NCBI GenBank assembly: GCA_036897485.1
Contig: JAYMTF010000549.1
Coordinates: 1 to 34,008 of the forward strand
Reading direction: 5' to 3'
DNA length: 34,008 nucleotides
Source: Pelargonium nanum
Taxonomy: Eukaryota; Streptophyta; Magnoliopsida; Geraniales; Geraniaceae
Under the pieces are notes generated by a model, which ran no database searches, had not been told where the DNA came from, and was given only the letters and a program-made list of their open reading frames with translations. Below, piece after piece: positions 23,195 through 34,008 of the stretch. Every line of letters begins with the position of its first letter. Position 1 is the first letter of the stretch. Made by a program: the position numbers and the translations under genes.

Positions 23195-24913
23195 CTACGG
23201 ATCCAGGTAAATGATTTCAGCTTGAACTGATGCTCGACGGAACCGGAGCAACTGTTTCATCAACTCCATTCCTCCATTACTGGATGCCGGTTTAACACTC
23301 ATTCTCTCAAGAGTAGGTGTAGTTGAAAGCAAAAAATTTATAAAACTCAGTTCCTGTTTCGCACCAGCAATGCCAATTATTTTCACAAGCCTCAGTTGGG
23401 CAAATGAGCAACTCCCATGACCATCTTCCCATAAGTTGGATAATGCAGCGGCCTGCTCCTCTGGCCGAGCCTGTGTTAAATCCATGAGATATGAGAATAC
23501 CAAAACAATTTGTCTCAAATAATAATTTTTTTTAGCGTATGCTTGATTTTTAACCTAAGAGATAGGTACAAAAATGCAACATGATAGAAGCATGAAAACA
23601 AAGTCAATAATTCACAGATAATAAAGAAAAACTAGGGGCATAAAGAAACTCACCAATATTTCAAGTTCTTGTAAATTGGGGGAGCTTCTTAAGAGACATA
23701 GAGCAGTTAGAATCTCCTTCGTATCATTGAAATTGATGTGTACAGAAAGATAATTGAGATCGACGCATGGATTAGGCAGCCTTCTTGGCACAAAACCAAC
23801 AGCCAGATACTGCAACAAACAAACCAATCAGAGAAATGACATAAATCAACTACTTATTACACGAGTATGCTAAATGTGACACTTGGACATCTACTAAACT
23901 TAGGATAGATCCATTGTGATTTACATATAAGAAACAAAAAATTTATATAATAAAAGAGAAATAAAGAAATGACATTGTTTCTCAGGTTTTCTTAATATGC
24001 TTTATGATCAGGCAAGAACAAATGTACTTATTTAAAAATTTGTTGCATGCCCAATAAATTATTCTGATGCTCCCTGACTTAGAATAACAGTAGTATAAAT
24101 GTTTACCTTTAAGAAGTAACTCTGAACTTCAAGCCTTCGAATATGGGGCAGATGGACAAAGAATTTGAGCAAATTGCTAGAATTGCTGGGAGGTAGAGTT
24201 TGGTCATTCCCGACATCAGTATACAAACCAATTGAAATAGTAGCCAAATGGAAGCTATTCTCGAAACTAACATCTCTAAAACCACCTCCAACATCAAAGA
24301 ATTGCAGATTCGGTGCATCAATATATAGATTAGTGAAACCTTCAAAGTTCATTAAGGTCAACCTCTCAAGCAGAGGACAGCCAGAAATCAAATCTTGAAA
24401 CACATCTTGAGTTAGGGTAACATGCTGAAGATCAAGACTCTTCAAAACCCTGAAGCCTTTGATTGTCGAGGGAGGTTTTAGCAAACAATTGAATAGCTCT
24501 AAATGAATCAAACTTTGACAAGAAAATAAACAAGAGGGCATCTTGTAGCGCTGCCCTTTCCAAATTTCAAGTACAAGTTCTTTGATAGACCTCCTTGATA
24601 GATGAAGAATCCACCGATCAATGTCACTAACACCCAGAAGATCTCGATGAGAGAGCTTGAACTTATATATTGGGCCATTGTGAAGTAAGAGGACATGGTC
24701 AATGATGTTCAGAAGTTTATTCTTGGGAACTGTCGGCTCTTGGGATGAAACAGATACACACTGATTGTCAAACACAAGATGAGGAAGCAAGGCCCATTTG
24801 TACCTCCACTTGTGAGATAGAATGCTTGTCCTAACTGCATCCCTAATCGACAACCGAGACAGGATTTGTTCTATGATATGTCCAGGTAGATTGCTGATTT
24901 TATCTACTTCCAT
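23195..24913 (-). CDS. F-box/FBD/LRR protein (At1g13570-like)
   Basis: Probable substrate-recognition subunit of an SCF (SKP1-CUL1-F-box) ubiquitin ligase. Coding exons are 24107-24913, 23654-23809 and 23195-23470, all with phase-0 junctions, giving 412 residues. The F-box is at about 5-47 (ISNLPGHIIEQILSRLSIRD, then TSILSHKWRYKW), which would bind SKP1. Leucine-rich repeats follow from about 125 to 320 (LIHLELFNCLLKPP, LKSLDLQHVTL, CPLLERLTLMNFEGF, LQELEIL). The C-terminal FBD-like region (about 341-405) contains FINFLLSTTPTLERMSV and ends in LRFRRASVQAEIIYLDP. Length and intron positions resemble the At1g13570 type as I recall it. The target protein is unknown. The ATG is followed directly by the F-box, as usual. 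The gene looks intact. Confidence 0.93.
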
Positions 24914-25614
24914 CTCTGTTTTACAGGGTATTTTGGCCAGTTCTCTCTGCTTCTGAAAGATTCATGTAAAAAGAAAACTCAAATACCAGTACACAGACAA
25001 CAGGAATGTCGTAGTGAGAAAGAGAGAGATGGTGGATTCGTGGGCATAAAATTAAGAACTATGCTTTACTTATATTGCTCCAGCAAGAACTTAAAATCCT
25101 AAACAACACATTAATCTCTTTTACATTCTACTTATCAGAATATCAGAAATAGACTTGTAACTGCGTGACGGTGAGCCAATCCAATTAAAAATTCTGACAG
25201 ATAGCATTTGGTCACAACGATAAGTAACAACCTATGAATCAGAATTGACATAAAACTTTTAGGTTTGACATTTGAGGCAGATGCTATCATGCTAAAGTGA
25301 ATATGCAAATAACAATATGATATAAAGGTCTAGTGAAAAATTAACTGGTGTAAATAATAAATTATTTACTATGTGAACCCTTCAGATAAAGCAATCAATC
25401 AAAATCCATATCCTTCTTTGTTCATTCCCATTCTACAGTATAGTGCTCTGCTTGAGTAACAATCAATATATGTATCCGCCATTCATTCTCAAGCTACATT
25501 ATGGTGCTCTACGAGGGTAACAGTAATTCATTTACAGTTCCAAACATCAAATGTGAAATGAAAAGATGTGGCTAATCACTTCTAATGTAGAGGGAAAAAG
25601 GGGCTAAAACTTAC

Positions 25615-25704
25615 CATATTTATTGCGAGCTATTTGGGGCAGTTGCTTCCAAGAAGCTCACAGGGCATGAAAAGCTGATCTCAGTAAACCCAAATGTCTC
25701 AAAC
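25615..25704 (-). other. Probable noncoding 5'-leader exon of the F-box gene
   Basis: On the minus strand this 90-base stretch is bounded by AATTTCAG (acceptor) and ATATG followed by GTAAGT (donor). It has no long open frame. A further acceptor (AATCTTTCAG, about 24955) lies just upstream of the F-box start codon, so the leader probably contains at least one intron of about 650 bases. The first leader exon would lie in about 25990-26290; its donor is not clear. Confidence 0.5.
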
Positions 25705-26317
25705 CTGAAATTCACAAACCAATTGCAGAAGACAGCCATAAAATTCCAACTTCAAGCAAAAGGTATAATGATAAACACTCATTGTAAAAAAAAATCCCCA
25801 ATACCAAAATTGATCATCAATTGCAGAGCTGTCACAAATAACAAACCCAAAACTAATTGAGCTCAATAATAAAGCACGAATGGTCTCTGCAGCCCAATTG
25901 GCCACCCAGCCGGCTCAAAGCAAAGCCCTAAAGGCACAATGTCGAGCTATACATGAATTGAAAAAATGTCCCAGAGAATTAAGAAAATGAATCATTTTTC
26001 GAATGACCCATGAATCAGTGAGGCAAGAAATTTACAATGGTGTGTCTCTTTGTTGCTTTTGAACCAAACCCATGATTGAGCCGATAATAAGAGATACAGC
26101 AGAAAGAGAGAGAGAAGAGTGTTGCGTACGAGGTAAGAGCAGTTGGATCCGAAATGGCGCGGAGCAGAACGGGACTGACGTCGAATGATGTTACAGAGGA
26201 ACCTTCGAAGTGAAGGAGGATGGGAGGAAGAAGAGGAATTGTTGTATATTGCTACATTTTTGGATCGTACAAGGTTTTGGCTTTGTCTCTTCGTCACTGC
26301 GTCGGCGACGCGCGCTG

Positions 26318-26375
26318 CACGTGCGGGAACGTTTTGGAAATGGCTAAGTGTTAGTGAATATGGGCTTGAAGCCCA
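26318..26375 (-). promoter_or_regulatory. Candidate promoter elements: CACGTG and inverted site II pair
   Basis: A perfect CACGTG is at 26318-26323. TGGGCTTGAAGCCCA at 26361-26375 is a perfect inverted repeat around one G, carrying a site II motif (TGGGCY) on each strand. The location fits the promoter of the F-box gene with its spliced leader. Function is inferred from motif content only. Confidence 0.4.
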
Positions 26376-26528
26376 AAACTACACTAGCCTCAATAGAGCT
26401 GCTAATTATGAACTTTAAATCAAGTGGATTATTTCAGATGCTCAATAAGCACCCTAAAAACTACTTTGATTGATGTGCAATTGTGTGCTATAAAAGAAAG
26501 TCAATGACACAAATTAATAAATAAAAAA

Positions 26529-27886
26529 GGTTATTAGTTTTGTCTCTTCTGAACTGGATGTTTTTTTGAATTTAGTCCTTGGTTTTAAAACTATATGGTT
26601 TTAACTTTTAAAGTTTCAATTTTTTTTATTTAAACCCTGTGAACCTGCTGTAGCAAGTTGACGACCGCCACGTCACTTGTCATCTTCACATCAGTTGCCA
26701 CATCACCTAATAGCCACCACATCACCCATTAATTGCCACGTCACCACTCCACTCCCTTGCACCACCACTCCCCATGCCTTCTCCACAAAAATCACTCCCT
26801 CCGGCGAGAAATTCACACACAAATTTCTACTGTGATGTACCCACAAACAAAATTGCACAAACTTCATCTCCATTCCCTTTACTAGTTCAAGGAACGAGAA
26901 ACTGGACAACGCCATTGCACGGCTCTCAAACTCCAAAAACTCAACCTTTGCACCTTAAAAATAAATATTGAAGAACACAAAGTTGTAGTTGCATAAACTT
27001 ACACAACCCTCACTACTGGATGTGGAGCATGTGGAGCATGTGGTGCCTCTGGTATCGCCACGACTTGTTGTTGGCTCTAAGGCACCGTCGTCTGCGACTG
27101 TGGGTGCTCCGGCAAGGCCACACTCGCCGAAACCCAGCCATGGCCAGTAAAATCCAGCTACCTGGTCAGCTTATTCGCCGAAAATCTATCGACACTGCTG
27201 TCCCCGAGGTCTCCGCCTGCACCTTCTTTGGAGGCAAATCTCCTCCGTCCCCTTGCTCCATCAAATTCAAAATTTTCAAACCGAAAAAAAGCACTCACAA
27301 TAAAAATAAATAAATAAGTTCCTCTGAGCTCAATCCACTGGTTTCTCTCCGATAATCAGACGAATTCACATAATCAGCTCGAATTTACAACTATTTAGAT
27401 TTGAAACCCAATCGAACGTCGCCGGAACACAGAATTGCTTGGAAAAATGCGATTGTGCAGCTCAAGATTCACAGCGATAATTAACCACTCACTGCAGCAA
27501 TTGAACACATTTAGGTCCACGCACAGAGCGCAGCTCAAAAAAAGGAATTTGTTCGTGAATTGGAACATGTGTCTACAAATCTCGCCGGAGGGAGTAATTT
27601 TTGTGGAGGAGCTCAAGGAGGAGGAGGAAGTGTGGCATGGGGAGTGGTGGTGCAAAGGGAGTGGAGTGGTGACGTGGTAATTAATGGGTGATGTGGCAGC
27701 CATAAGGTGATGGGGCAGCTGACGTGGAGAGGACAAGTGATGTGGCGGTCGTCAACTTGCTACAACAGGTTCACAGGGTTTAAATAAAAAAACTTGAAAT
27801 TTTAAGGGGTAAAACCATATGGTTTTGAGACCAATGGCTAAATCTAAAAAAAATTCCAGTCTAAGAAAAACAGAACTAATTAACCC
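26529..27886. mobile_element. Nonautonomous Mutator-like element with long inverted ends
   Basis: The left end (26529 to about 26808) and right end (about 27581-27886) are long, diverged inverted repeats of roughly 280-305 bp. Shared landmarks include ACTATATGGTTTTAAC versus ACCATATGGTTTTACC, AGCAAGTTGACGACCGCCAC (both ends) and the inner CCCTCCGGCGAGA. The 9-bp word AATAAAAAA flanks both sides (26520-26528 and 27887-27895), the target-duplication size typical of Mutator-like elements, though it is A-rich and so weak evidence alone. The 770-bp interior encodes no transposase. It contains a GC-richer block (about 27000-27260) that could be a captured host fragment, as in Pack-MULEs; I do not recognise its source. 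Confidence 0.8.
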
Positions 27887-27895
27887 AATAAAAAA

Positions 27896-29738
27896 ATTGA
27901 ACTCTTTGGGCAATCACAACCATGTAACGTGAGTGTCTTGCGCCAAATATCCATACATGAGTCGAAGTATGAGGAGGTGGACCAGAAACAAACATAAGTC
28001 GACATGACGTAAGACACAAAATAATGCACCTCGTGTAAAATGTTTCACCAACGTCATGTACGCACAATACTATTTGTGTTAGGTATCAAACCAAGACATG
28101 CATTGAATACCATAACATGACCCATACCATGCCAAACGAGAAGGTAGAAGTGTCTCGCCTAGCTATAGAGACGTCCTATTAGTATGTTTATGTTTGACCG
28201 CAGTCCGCGAGTAGACTCTAACTCCAAACATGTTACTCTATGTTCAACCTCAAGAATTTATGGGTATAAATGGCACAATCCATCAGCAAAGCGCACCCGT
28301 GAGAGATGAACTCTAATTCTACGACACACTACGTACCCTCTTTCTTTATAAAATGGCATGACCAATCAAACAAGAAACCGATTTTGGTCGGGTTTGACCC
28401 TTCCTCCGAGCAGCATGTGATCCGAACTGTGAGGCCACCGGTTGTGTCTCCTTTCTTCGTTGACTTTTTTGTTTGACTATGAGCTTTCTATATTGTTCCT
28501 CAAAAATGGCTTGAAAGATCATAATCACGTATCGTTAGTTGTAGGGCAAAATTTTGTATATATATTGGCTGATATTCTTACGCATCTCTTTCCAAAATTT
28601 AATGCGACTTCTGACCTTCACAAGCTTCCATTTTTTTTCTTATATTCTGAGGGAGGGAATGACAATTCTTTCTTAATTTTGAAACTTGTACTATTTGATA
28701 CAACCGCAACATGAAAAATAAATACTCCGTAAGTACTTCAACTTGATGAAAATGAATTTACTCTCAGTTAGATTTCTATATATACCAATCTTGATGAGTT
28801 AGAGTTCTTTAAAACAATTTATCCAATTAAATTAAGATTAATATTCTTTCAAATAAATAAAAAATTCTTCAATCAACTAATATTAATGAAGTTGTCTATT
28901 AATGTTTAAAAATAATATTCAACAGATGGTGAGTGGAATTTAATGAACACCCAATTAACTGTTTGAGTTCAGTTGAGTTTTTATTTTATTTTATAGAAGA
29001 CTGTTTGAGTTGAGTTAAAAACTAAAAAGAAATTTTTTCTTCTTATTTTTCTTTAATTCCCAGCAGCAATTTTTTTATACTCTTCCCAGCAGCTAAGTGG
29101 CTATGAAGTTGATCTTATTGATAAATGGTTTGCAAAGAAATTTTACGTGCATAACTTACATTGAATAAATTTTCTCAACATTTTTTCCATGCAGGAAATA
29201 TCAATGTATCTCATCAGTCATCATTACCATTTCAATTGAACAATCGATCACATCATCATGACATCATATACACATTATTATTTCAATTGAATAAATTTGA
29301 CCGATGCCTTCAGTTTAATTCTTTGTAAATTCGTTTTCTTATACACTTGCATGTGTGCAATATTTTGCCGGTCAAGTTTTGAAATTTCTAAGTTTAATTA
29401 TTGGTCATATGACTTGTAAATTTGGATTCTACAATTTTTGGAAAATACTAGAAACTGAATATTGATTGAACATGTCACGACTGATGCAAGGTTGGTGATG
29501 CCATTTTCACATTAAGGAGTCATGAGGATAAATACAGAAAGTACTTTTCAAGTTGGATTTAAATTTATAAACTCTTAGTTTGTCAATAATGCCAAACCTA
29601 CCTCATGGAGAAAAACTAGAGTGACGTAACCTGAAATCTTGAACATTTTGACTTTCTATTGTGCAATCTTTTTCCAAATTTGTAAGTACAAGTCAATGAC
29701 TTTCCTCCACACATAAATCTTCTCAGATAATCTAACAA
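27896..29738. other. Intergenic DNA upstream of the 5-phosphatase gene
   Basis: AT-rich with scattered short open frames. I see no gene, no RNA gene and no clear repeat ends here. The last few hundred bases should contain the promoter of the 5-phosphatase gene. Confidence 0.5.
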
Positions 29739-29745
29739 TATATAA
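29739..29745 (+). promoter_or_regulatory. TATA box of the 5-phosphatase gene
   Basis: TATATAA lies about 60 bases before the ATG at 29803, which would put transcription start near 29770 and give a short leader. A second TATATA follows at about 29749. The assignment rests on sequence and spacing only. Confidence 0.5.
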
Positions 29746-29802
29746 CAATATATAGCTTCTTAATTTGATATTGCTTCTACGAAAATTGCAGAGCTACATA
29801 TC

Positions 29803-32028
29803 ATGGGAAATTTCAACTCTATGCATGCCGCCTGTAAAAGGTATATATATTAATATTCTTCTCTTTGTTTCTTGTGTTCTTGAAAACATTATATAATGAG
29901 AAAGATTAATGTATTATATGATGTATTTGCATTGTAGACAACGAAGATCCAAGTTTAAGAGAAAACCACCTGATTTCATGGAAACCAACGTTGCAACTGA
30001 TCACGATCATGAAGGGATAAGGACTGTGGGAGTGAACAATCATTGCGGCTTCTCGCGGAGCTCGGATCTCTGCATTTGCATAGTTACTTGGAACATGAAT
30101 GGACAAGTAAGTTTCGATTATTTATGTATTTTGAGAGTCTCCATTGATCAATCTTGTAATTACCTAATGAAGCTCGATCGCTTTGATATATCATTTTGAT
30201 ATTGGTGAAGGTTTTTTATGAGGATTTGATAGAGCTAGTTGGGAGAAACCGGAAGTTTGATCTGCTTGTTATTGGTTTGCAAGAGGTGCCAAGAAAAAAC
30301 ATTTCCCAGTTGCTACAGGAAGCTCTGGCTGAAACTCACATGTAAGACACATCTAATTATTTTCAATGAAGTAATTACTTAATTCGTGCTTATCGTGTAA
30401 TTAATTGGCTGTAATGATCTTGACTTTTGGTGCAAAAACAGCCATTTAATCTTTTGATAGCAATGTTAAGAATTAATACATTAGGTACAGTGAAGGACAA
30501 GAGCATGCCTAGCTCTGCATCTAATGGACCACATACATATCTGATAGCAATGTTAGTCTTATTTTCTTGGCCTAGACAATGTTTGTTATTACTATTTCTT
30601 CACAATCCATAATATATAGACCGCATGCTTTACAAGTGCATATAGTGTTGTTGCTACACGAGATACTGGAGTATGTAGGCAAGACTCACGCTGCCTCCGA
30701 ACCGGAGGCTTTTAAGCTCAACCTGCAAAACAAGATGACTTGAATAGGAAAAGTATAATAGTAGCAAACAGTTGTCTGAGTGCTAATGAAAAGCGTACAT
30801 ATTGTCTTCTCTGTAACCTATATCTTATTAGTTGTGGGGGGTACTTTGAATCCAATGGGCTTCTCTGTCACTAATTCTTGTTGGACTTACACGGTGGCTG
30901 GACTACCGGCTACAAGTGACCTGCCCACGACTACCCTTTTGCCGAAATTTTGATTTTTGTTTTGTTTTGTTATATGGTGAAGGCTGTTGGGAAAATCCAT
31001 CATGCAATCTCTGCAACTTTATGTGTTTGGTCCTAAAAACTCAGAGTTGTTCACCAGAGGTAAGGTTTGGCTTATAAACAATCTTGAGCTCCATCATTTC
31101 TTTTCAATCTCGTCATTTTCTTGATCATTACAAACATATATATATGGCAGAATTAAAGGTGGATAAGCACTCTATTGGAGGCTTTGGAGGATTGATTGGC
31201 AGAAAAAAAGGAGCCGTCGCCGTTCGCATCAACTACAAAGGCCTCCGCATGGTTTTCATTTCTTGCCATCTCTCTGGTATATACCAACAACCCATTTTAA
31301 TTAGGTTCGAGTCTTGATTGTTACGTTTGTCGATAAAAAAACCATTTTATTAGCTCTTTTTAACTACTGAAACATCAACTGATATGCAATAGCACAATTG
31401 CATTACATATATACACATGCAGCTCATGCCCAGAATGTGAAAGAGAGAAACAGTGAGTGCAATGACATATCAGAATCACTATTCTCCAAGTACTGGAACC
31501 CATATGCACAACCCAGCCACATCACTGTCTGGTTGGGAGATCTCAACTACAGAGTGCAAGGAATCGCTACGCATCCAGCAAGAAACCTTATCCATGACAA
31601 TCTCCACAGAGTACGATCGAGCTGCTTCTTTAATTATTTTCTTGCGTGTATATATAACACTCATTTCGCGAAATGATCTTAGTTTCATATCGATGCATTG
31701 GCTGCAGCTGCTTACCAGCAGAGATCAACTGTTGAAAGAAGCCGAGAAAGGACAGATCTTCAAGGGGTACCGCGAGGGCACATTAACATTCAAGCCAACG
31801 TATAAATATGACGTCGGAAGCAACAACTACGATACAAGTTACAAGGTTAGAGTACCATCGTGGACGGATCGGATACTGTTCAAGATAGAAGAAGGAGGTG
31901 ACAGAATCAGTGCAACTTTACATTCATACGAATCAATTGATAGTATTCACAGTTCTGATCATAAACCAGTGAAGGCTCACCTTTGCATAAAACTCAACCG
32001 GGTCTCACCAAATATTACCACAACATAA
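29803..32028 (+). CDS. 5PTASE11: Type I inositol-polyphosphate 5-phosphatase, 5PTase11-like
   Basis: Removes the 5-phosphate from inositol phosphates and/or phosphoinositides; Arabidopsis 5PTase11 is reported to act on phosphoinositides such as PtdIns(4,5)P2. Seven exons are 29803-29840, 29938-30106, 30211-30341, 30983-31059, 31151-31276, 31423-31610 and 31708-32028. All are GT-AG and in phase; 1050 nt give 349 residues, close to the short Arabidopsis protein and without the N-terminal WD40 repeats of the large type. Catalytic signatures are present: CIVTWNMNGQ at the domain start, FDLLVIGLQEVP, VWLGDLNYRV (216-225, motif I), VPSWTDRIL (292-300, motif II) and SDHKPV (326-331). The start ATG gives MGNF, so G2 could be considered for N-myristoylation (MGNFNSMHAA); this is inference. 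Intron 3 (641 bp) contains short repeats but no supported gene. Confidence 0.94.
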
Positions 32029-33480
32029 CTCTAATATTGTTTGCTCAAATACATGACCTGTATGTATATTTTTTCATCATGTGTATACACAAGTTCACTA
32101 CACTTCTCAATCAAAATTCAAAATGGAGTAGATCGATATCTTAGGATTAATTTGATCATCAATTTGATTTTTGTATGCTCATAAACTAATTAAGTATGAT
32201 CCTTGCTAAGAATGTCGTTATGTTTTTGTGTGTATATATATATAATATAGTTGTACTACTAAAATGCGTAGAGATGTTGTTCATAATCTTGTACATTTAA
32301 TTCAATAGTACTAGTTTATCATGATCGTCTGTGCTTCGTCTATTACATATAAATAGAGAGAAATTAAAGTGAAAAAAAGTTTAACCTAATAAGGTGATAA
32401 CACTAAAAATACTTAATCTAATCGGCCGCACTAATAAATTAACTTTGACGAGTATCTTTTTTTAATACATATATATTAATATACAATAATGTTAAGTTTT
32501 TTTTATAATAACAAAAATGTTAAGTTTGATACAAAGAATTAGTATATATGGTTTGATCTTACGGTGGAGCCTACCCACACAATTGTCGTTAGTTTTGTCA
32601 AATGAGAATGCATTGAAAAATGAATTTTGATTTTTCTTATTGGTTGTTGTGTTAGTTTGGATTTGCTTTCACCTAAAGACATTTCTATTGACATTGACAA
32701 ATTATTGCCATCTATCCACATTCACATTCAAATATTCAAATAGATAAAGGACGATTTGACCCGTTAGCATTTTTCTGACCAAAACCAACTGGCTTCGCGT
32801 TTGTGATTTATCTGTAGTCATCCCATCATTTAAGTATTCAGCAAATCACATTTTTCTTAAATTTCATCTTCAAGGATTCAATGTCTTATTATAAAGTTGA
32901 ACATATATATTACATGTAACATATTTTTAAATAATTACTCATTGTAATTCATTCATACTCACTAAATATGTATATCTAAATTTAAGATCGACTAATATCA
33001 CATATGAACGTATAAAATGTAAGTCGTTGCCAGATTTGAGTGTAGCTCAATAGGCCTGACATGCAAAAACTCTCGCTCTTCAAAAAATTATTGGCTTAAG
33101 GACAATGGCTTCTGACATATTGAAGTTGAATATGATGCTCAAACAATTATTATAACATTGCGAAGCTTGATAATATGCGGTGGTAGAGTTTGATTAATTT
33201 TAGCAAACTGTCTTGATATAGTTTTGATCACGTTCATTTCCATTTGAATGTTGATATGTGAATCAAGTAGCCTATATCTCGGCTAAGTTAATTGTTTATG
33301 AGTTAAATGTTAGACCATGAGATGTTCCTAATCCCTAACGATGTATTTTGGACGCTGAATTAATATAATCTTCTCATTTTATTAAAAAAAAATATAAATT
33401 ATAACTAATCATTTTTTAATCTTAAAAAATAATAATTATCTTGATACTTTAATTAACAAACTAATTATGAATGATAATTA
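32029..33480. other. 5-phosphatase 3' flank and AT-rich intergenic DNA
   Basis: Begins with the 3' untranslated region of the 5-phosphatase gene. The rest is AT-rich, with several TATATA stretches and no supported gene. TAGCTCAATAGG at about 33043-33054 resembles a tRNA A-box, but no B-box follows. Confidence 0.5.
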
Positions 33481-34008
33481 TTAAGTCCTGAGTTATTTCA
33501 TAAAGAAAAAGTCAAATCTTCTCTTTACGCTTCACCGAAGAACAGAGAGCTCCACAGGGACAGGGGTCTTCTCGTGGAAGAGTTAAAAGTCCACAATCCC
33601 ACATTCCTTCTCTGCAATCGGAAAAACGTATTGTTTTCAGTATTCTGAAAAAATACCCAACTGGGATTGATGATCCTTCGTCAATCCCTCCTGGGTTTAT
33701 GAAAAATATTTCTTCATCAATTTCATTTTTCTTCATCAAAACTATTTTTTTATAATTCTTTTTTAATATTTGACCCTTATTCAACTACTACAATTTTTGT
33801 TTCTACATTTTCTGTACACAACATTATTTGGGTATTTCAGGATCTTTGGGATTTTTTTTTTCTGTGGGAGCTGTAAAAATCACCACTGGGTTTAAACAAA
33901 CAAAGAGTGTTTTGTGCTCGCTTTGTTGTTTGTGTTTTGTACGAGTTATTCAATTCTTATAGCGAAAGGAGAGAAAGTTTGTTACTTGGGAATATTTTTC
34001 TTCTTTTG
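33481..34008 (+). other. Possible 5' leader of a further plus-strand gene, cut by the window edge
   Basis: Composition changes here. CT-rich, leader-like sequence near 33500-33620 is followed by T-rich stretches, and TTTGGGTATTTCAG at about 33827-33840 could be a leader-intron acceptor. No convincing coding exon is present; the frames on both strands lack recognisable domains. The next gene, if any, starts beyond 34008. Confidence 0.3.

Noticed and set aside
30427-30612. 61-codon frame in intron 3 of the 5-phosphatase gene, with a short repeated GATAGCAATGTTA
   Set aside because: The intron joins cleanly in phase without it, and the frame has no recognisable domain.
33043-33054. tRNA A-box-like TAGCTCAATAGG
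   Set aside because: No B-box or cloverleaf could be found downstream, so neither a tRNA nor a SINE can be supported.
33512-33784. 90-codon minus-strand frame at the right edge
   Set aside because: No recognisable domain; the composition fits a T-rich leader on the other strand better than coding sequence.
1-34008. CRISPR arrays, bacterial operons or a novel multi-gene defence-type cluster
   Set aside because: The genes are intron-containing plant nuclear genes of unrelated function, and no regularly spaced repeat-spacer structure is present.

Overview
This window is nuclear DNA of a flowering plant, most likely a core eudicot. The genes are split by many short GT-AG introns, the intergenic DNA is AT-rich with microsatellites and transposon remnants, and the products include plant-only families (DUF616 glycosyltransferase-like protein, plastid ribosomal protein S9, DTX-type MATE carrier, F-box/FBD/LRR protein). 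I cannot name the species; a rosid is a guess.

Layout. 1-3486 holds no convincing gene. It has AT-rich intergenic DNA, a palindromic 21-bp minisatellite and a candidate hAT-like element. Five genes then lie head-to-tail on the minus strand: a DUF616/MUCI70-like membrane protein (3487-7818, 6 exons), an ARIADNE1/2-type RBR ubiquitin ligase (8593-13922, at least 7 exons), plastid ribosomal protein S9 (15522-17461, 2 exons), a DTX33-like MATE carrier (18692-21684, 9 exons) and an F-box/FBD/LRR protein (23195-24913, 3 coding exons plus a spliced 5' leader). A nonautonomous Mutator-like transposon with long inverted ends and a 9-bp target duplication lies at 26529-27886. On the plus strand, 29803-32028 (7 exons) encodes a type I inositol-polyphosphate 5-phosphatase like Arabidopsis 5PTase11. 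The last ~500 bases may be the leader of a further plus-strand gene.

I rebuilt the exon structures by eye from splice consensus, reading-frame phase and remembered family sequences. For five genes every junction keeps phase and the summed length is a whole number of codons: 487, 213, 483, 412 and 349 residues. The ARIADNE gene is solid for its first ~497 residues, but its C-terminal junction is unresolved.

The genes do not form a pathway. The MATE and 5-phosphatase genes recall the Arabidopsis neighbours At1g47530 and At1g47510, which suggests ancestral microsynteny with an F-box gene and a transposon in between. The most interesting observations are a possible duplicated, frame-preserving microexon in the ARIADNE gene, the well-delimited Mutator-like element, a (GA)25 tract against a splice donor, and the palindromic minisatellite. 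I found no undescribed multi-gene system.
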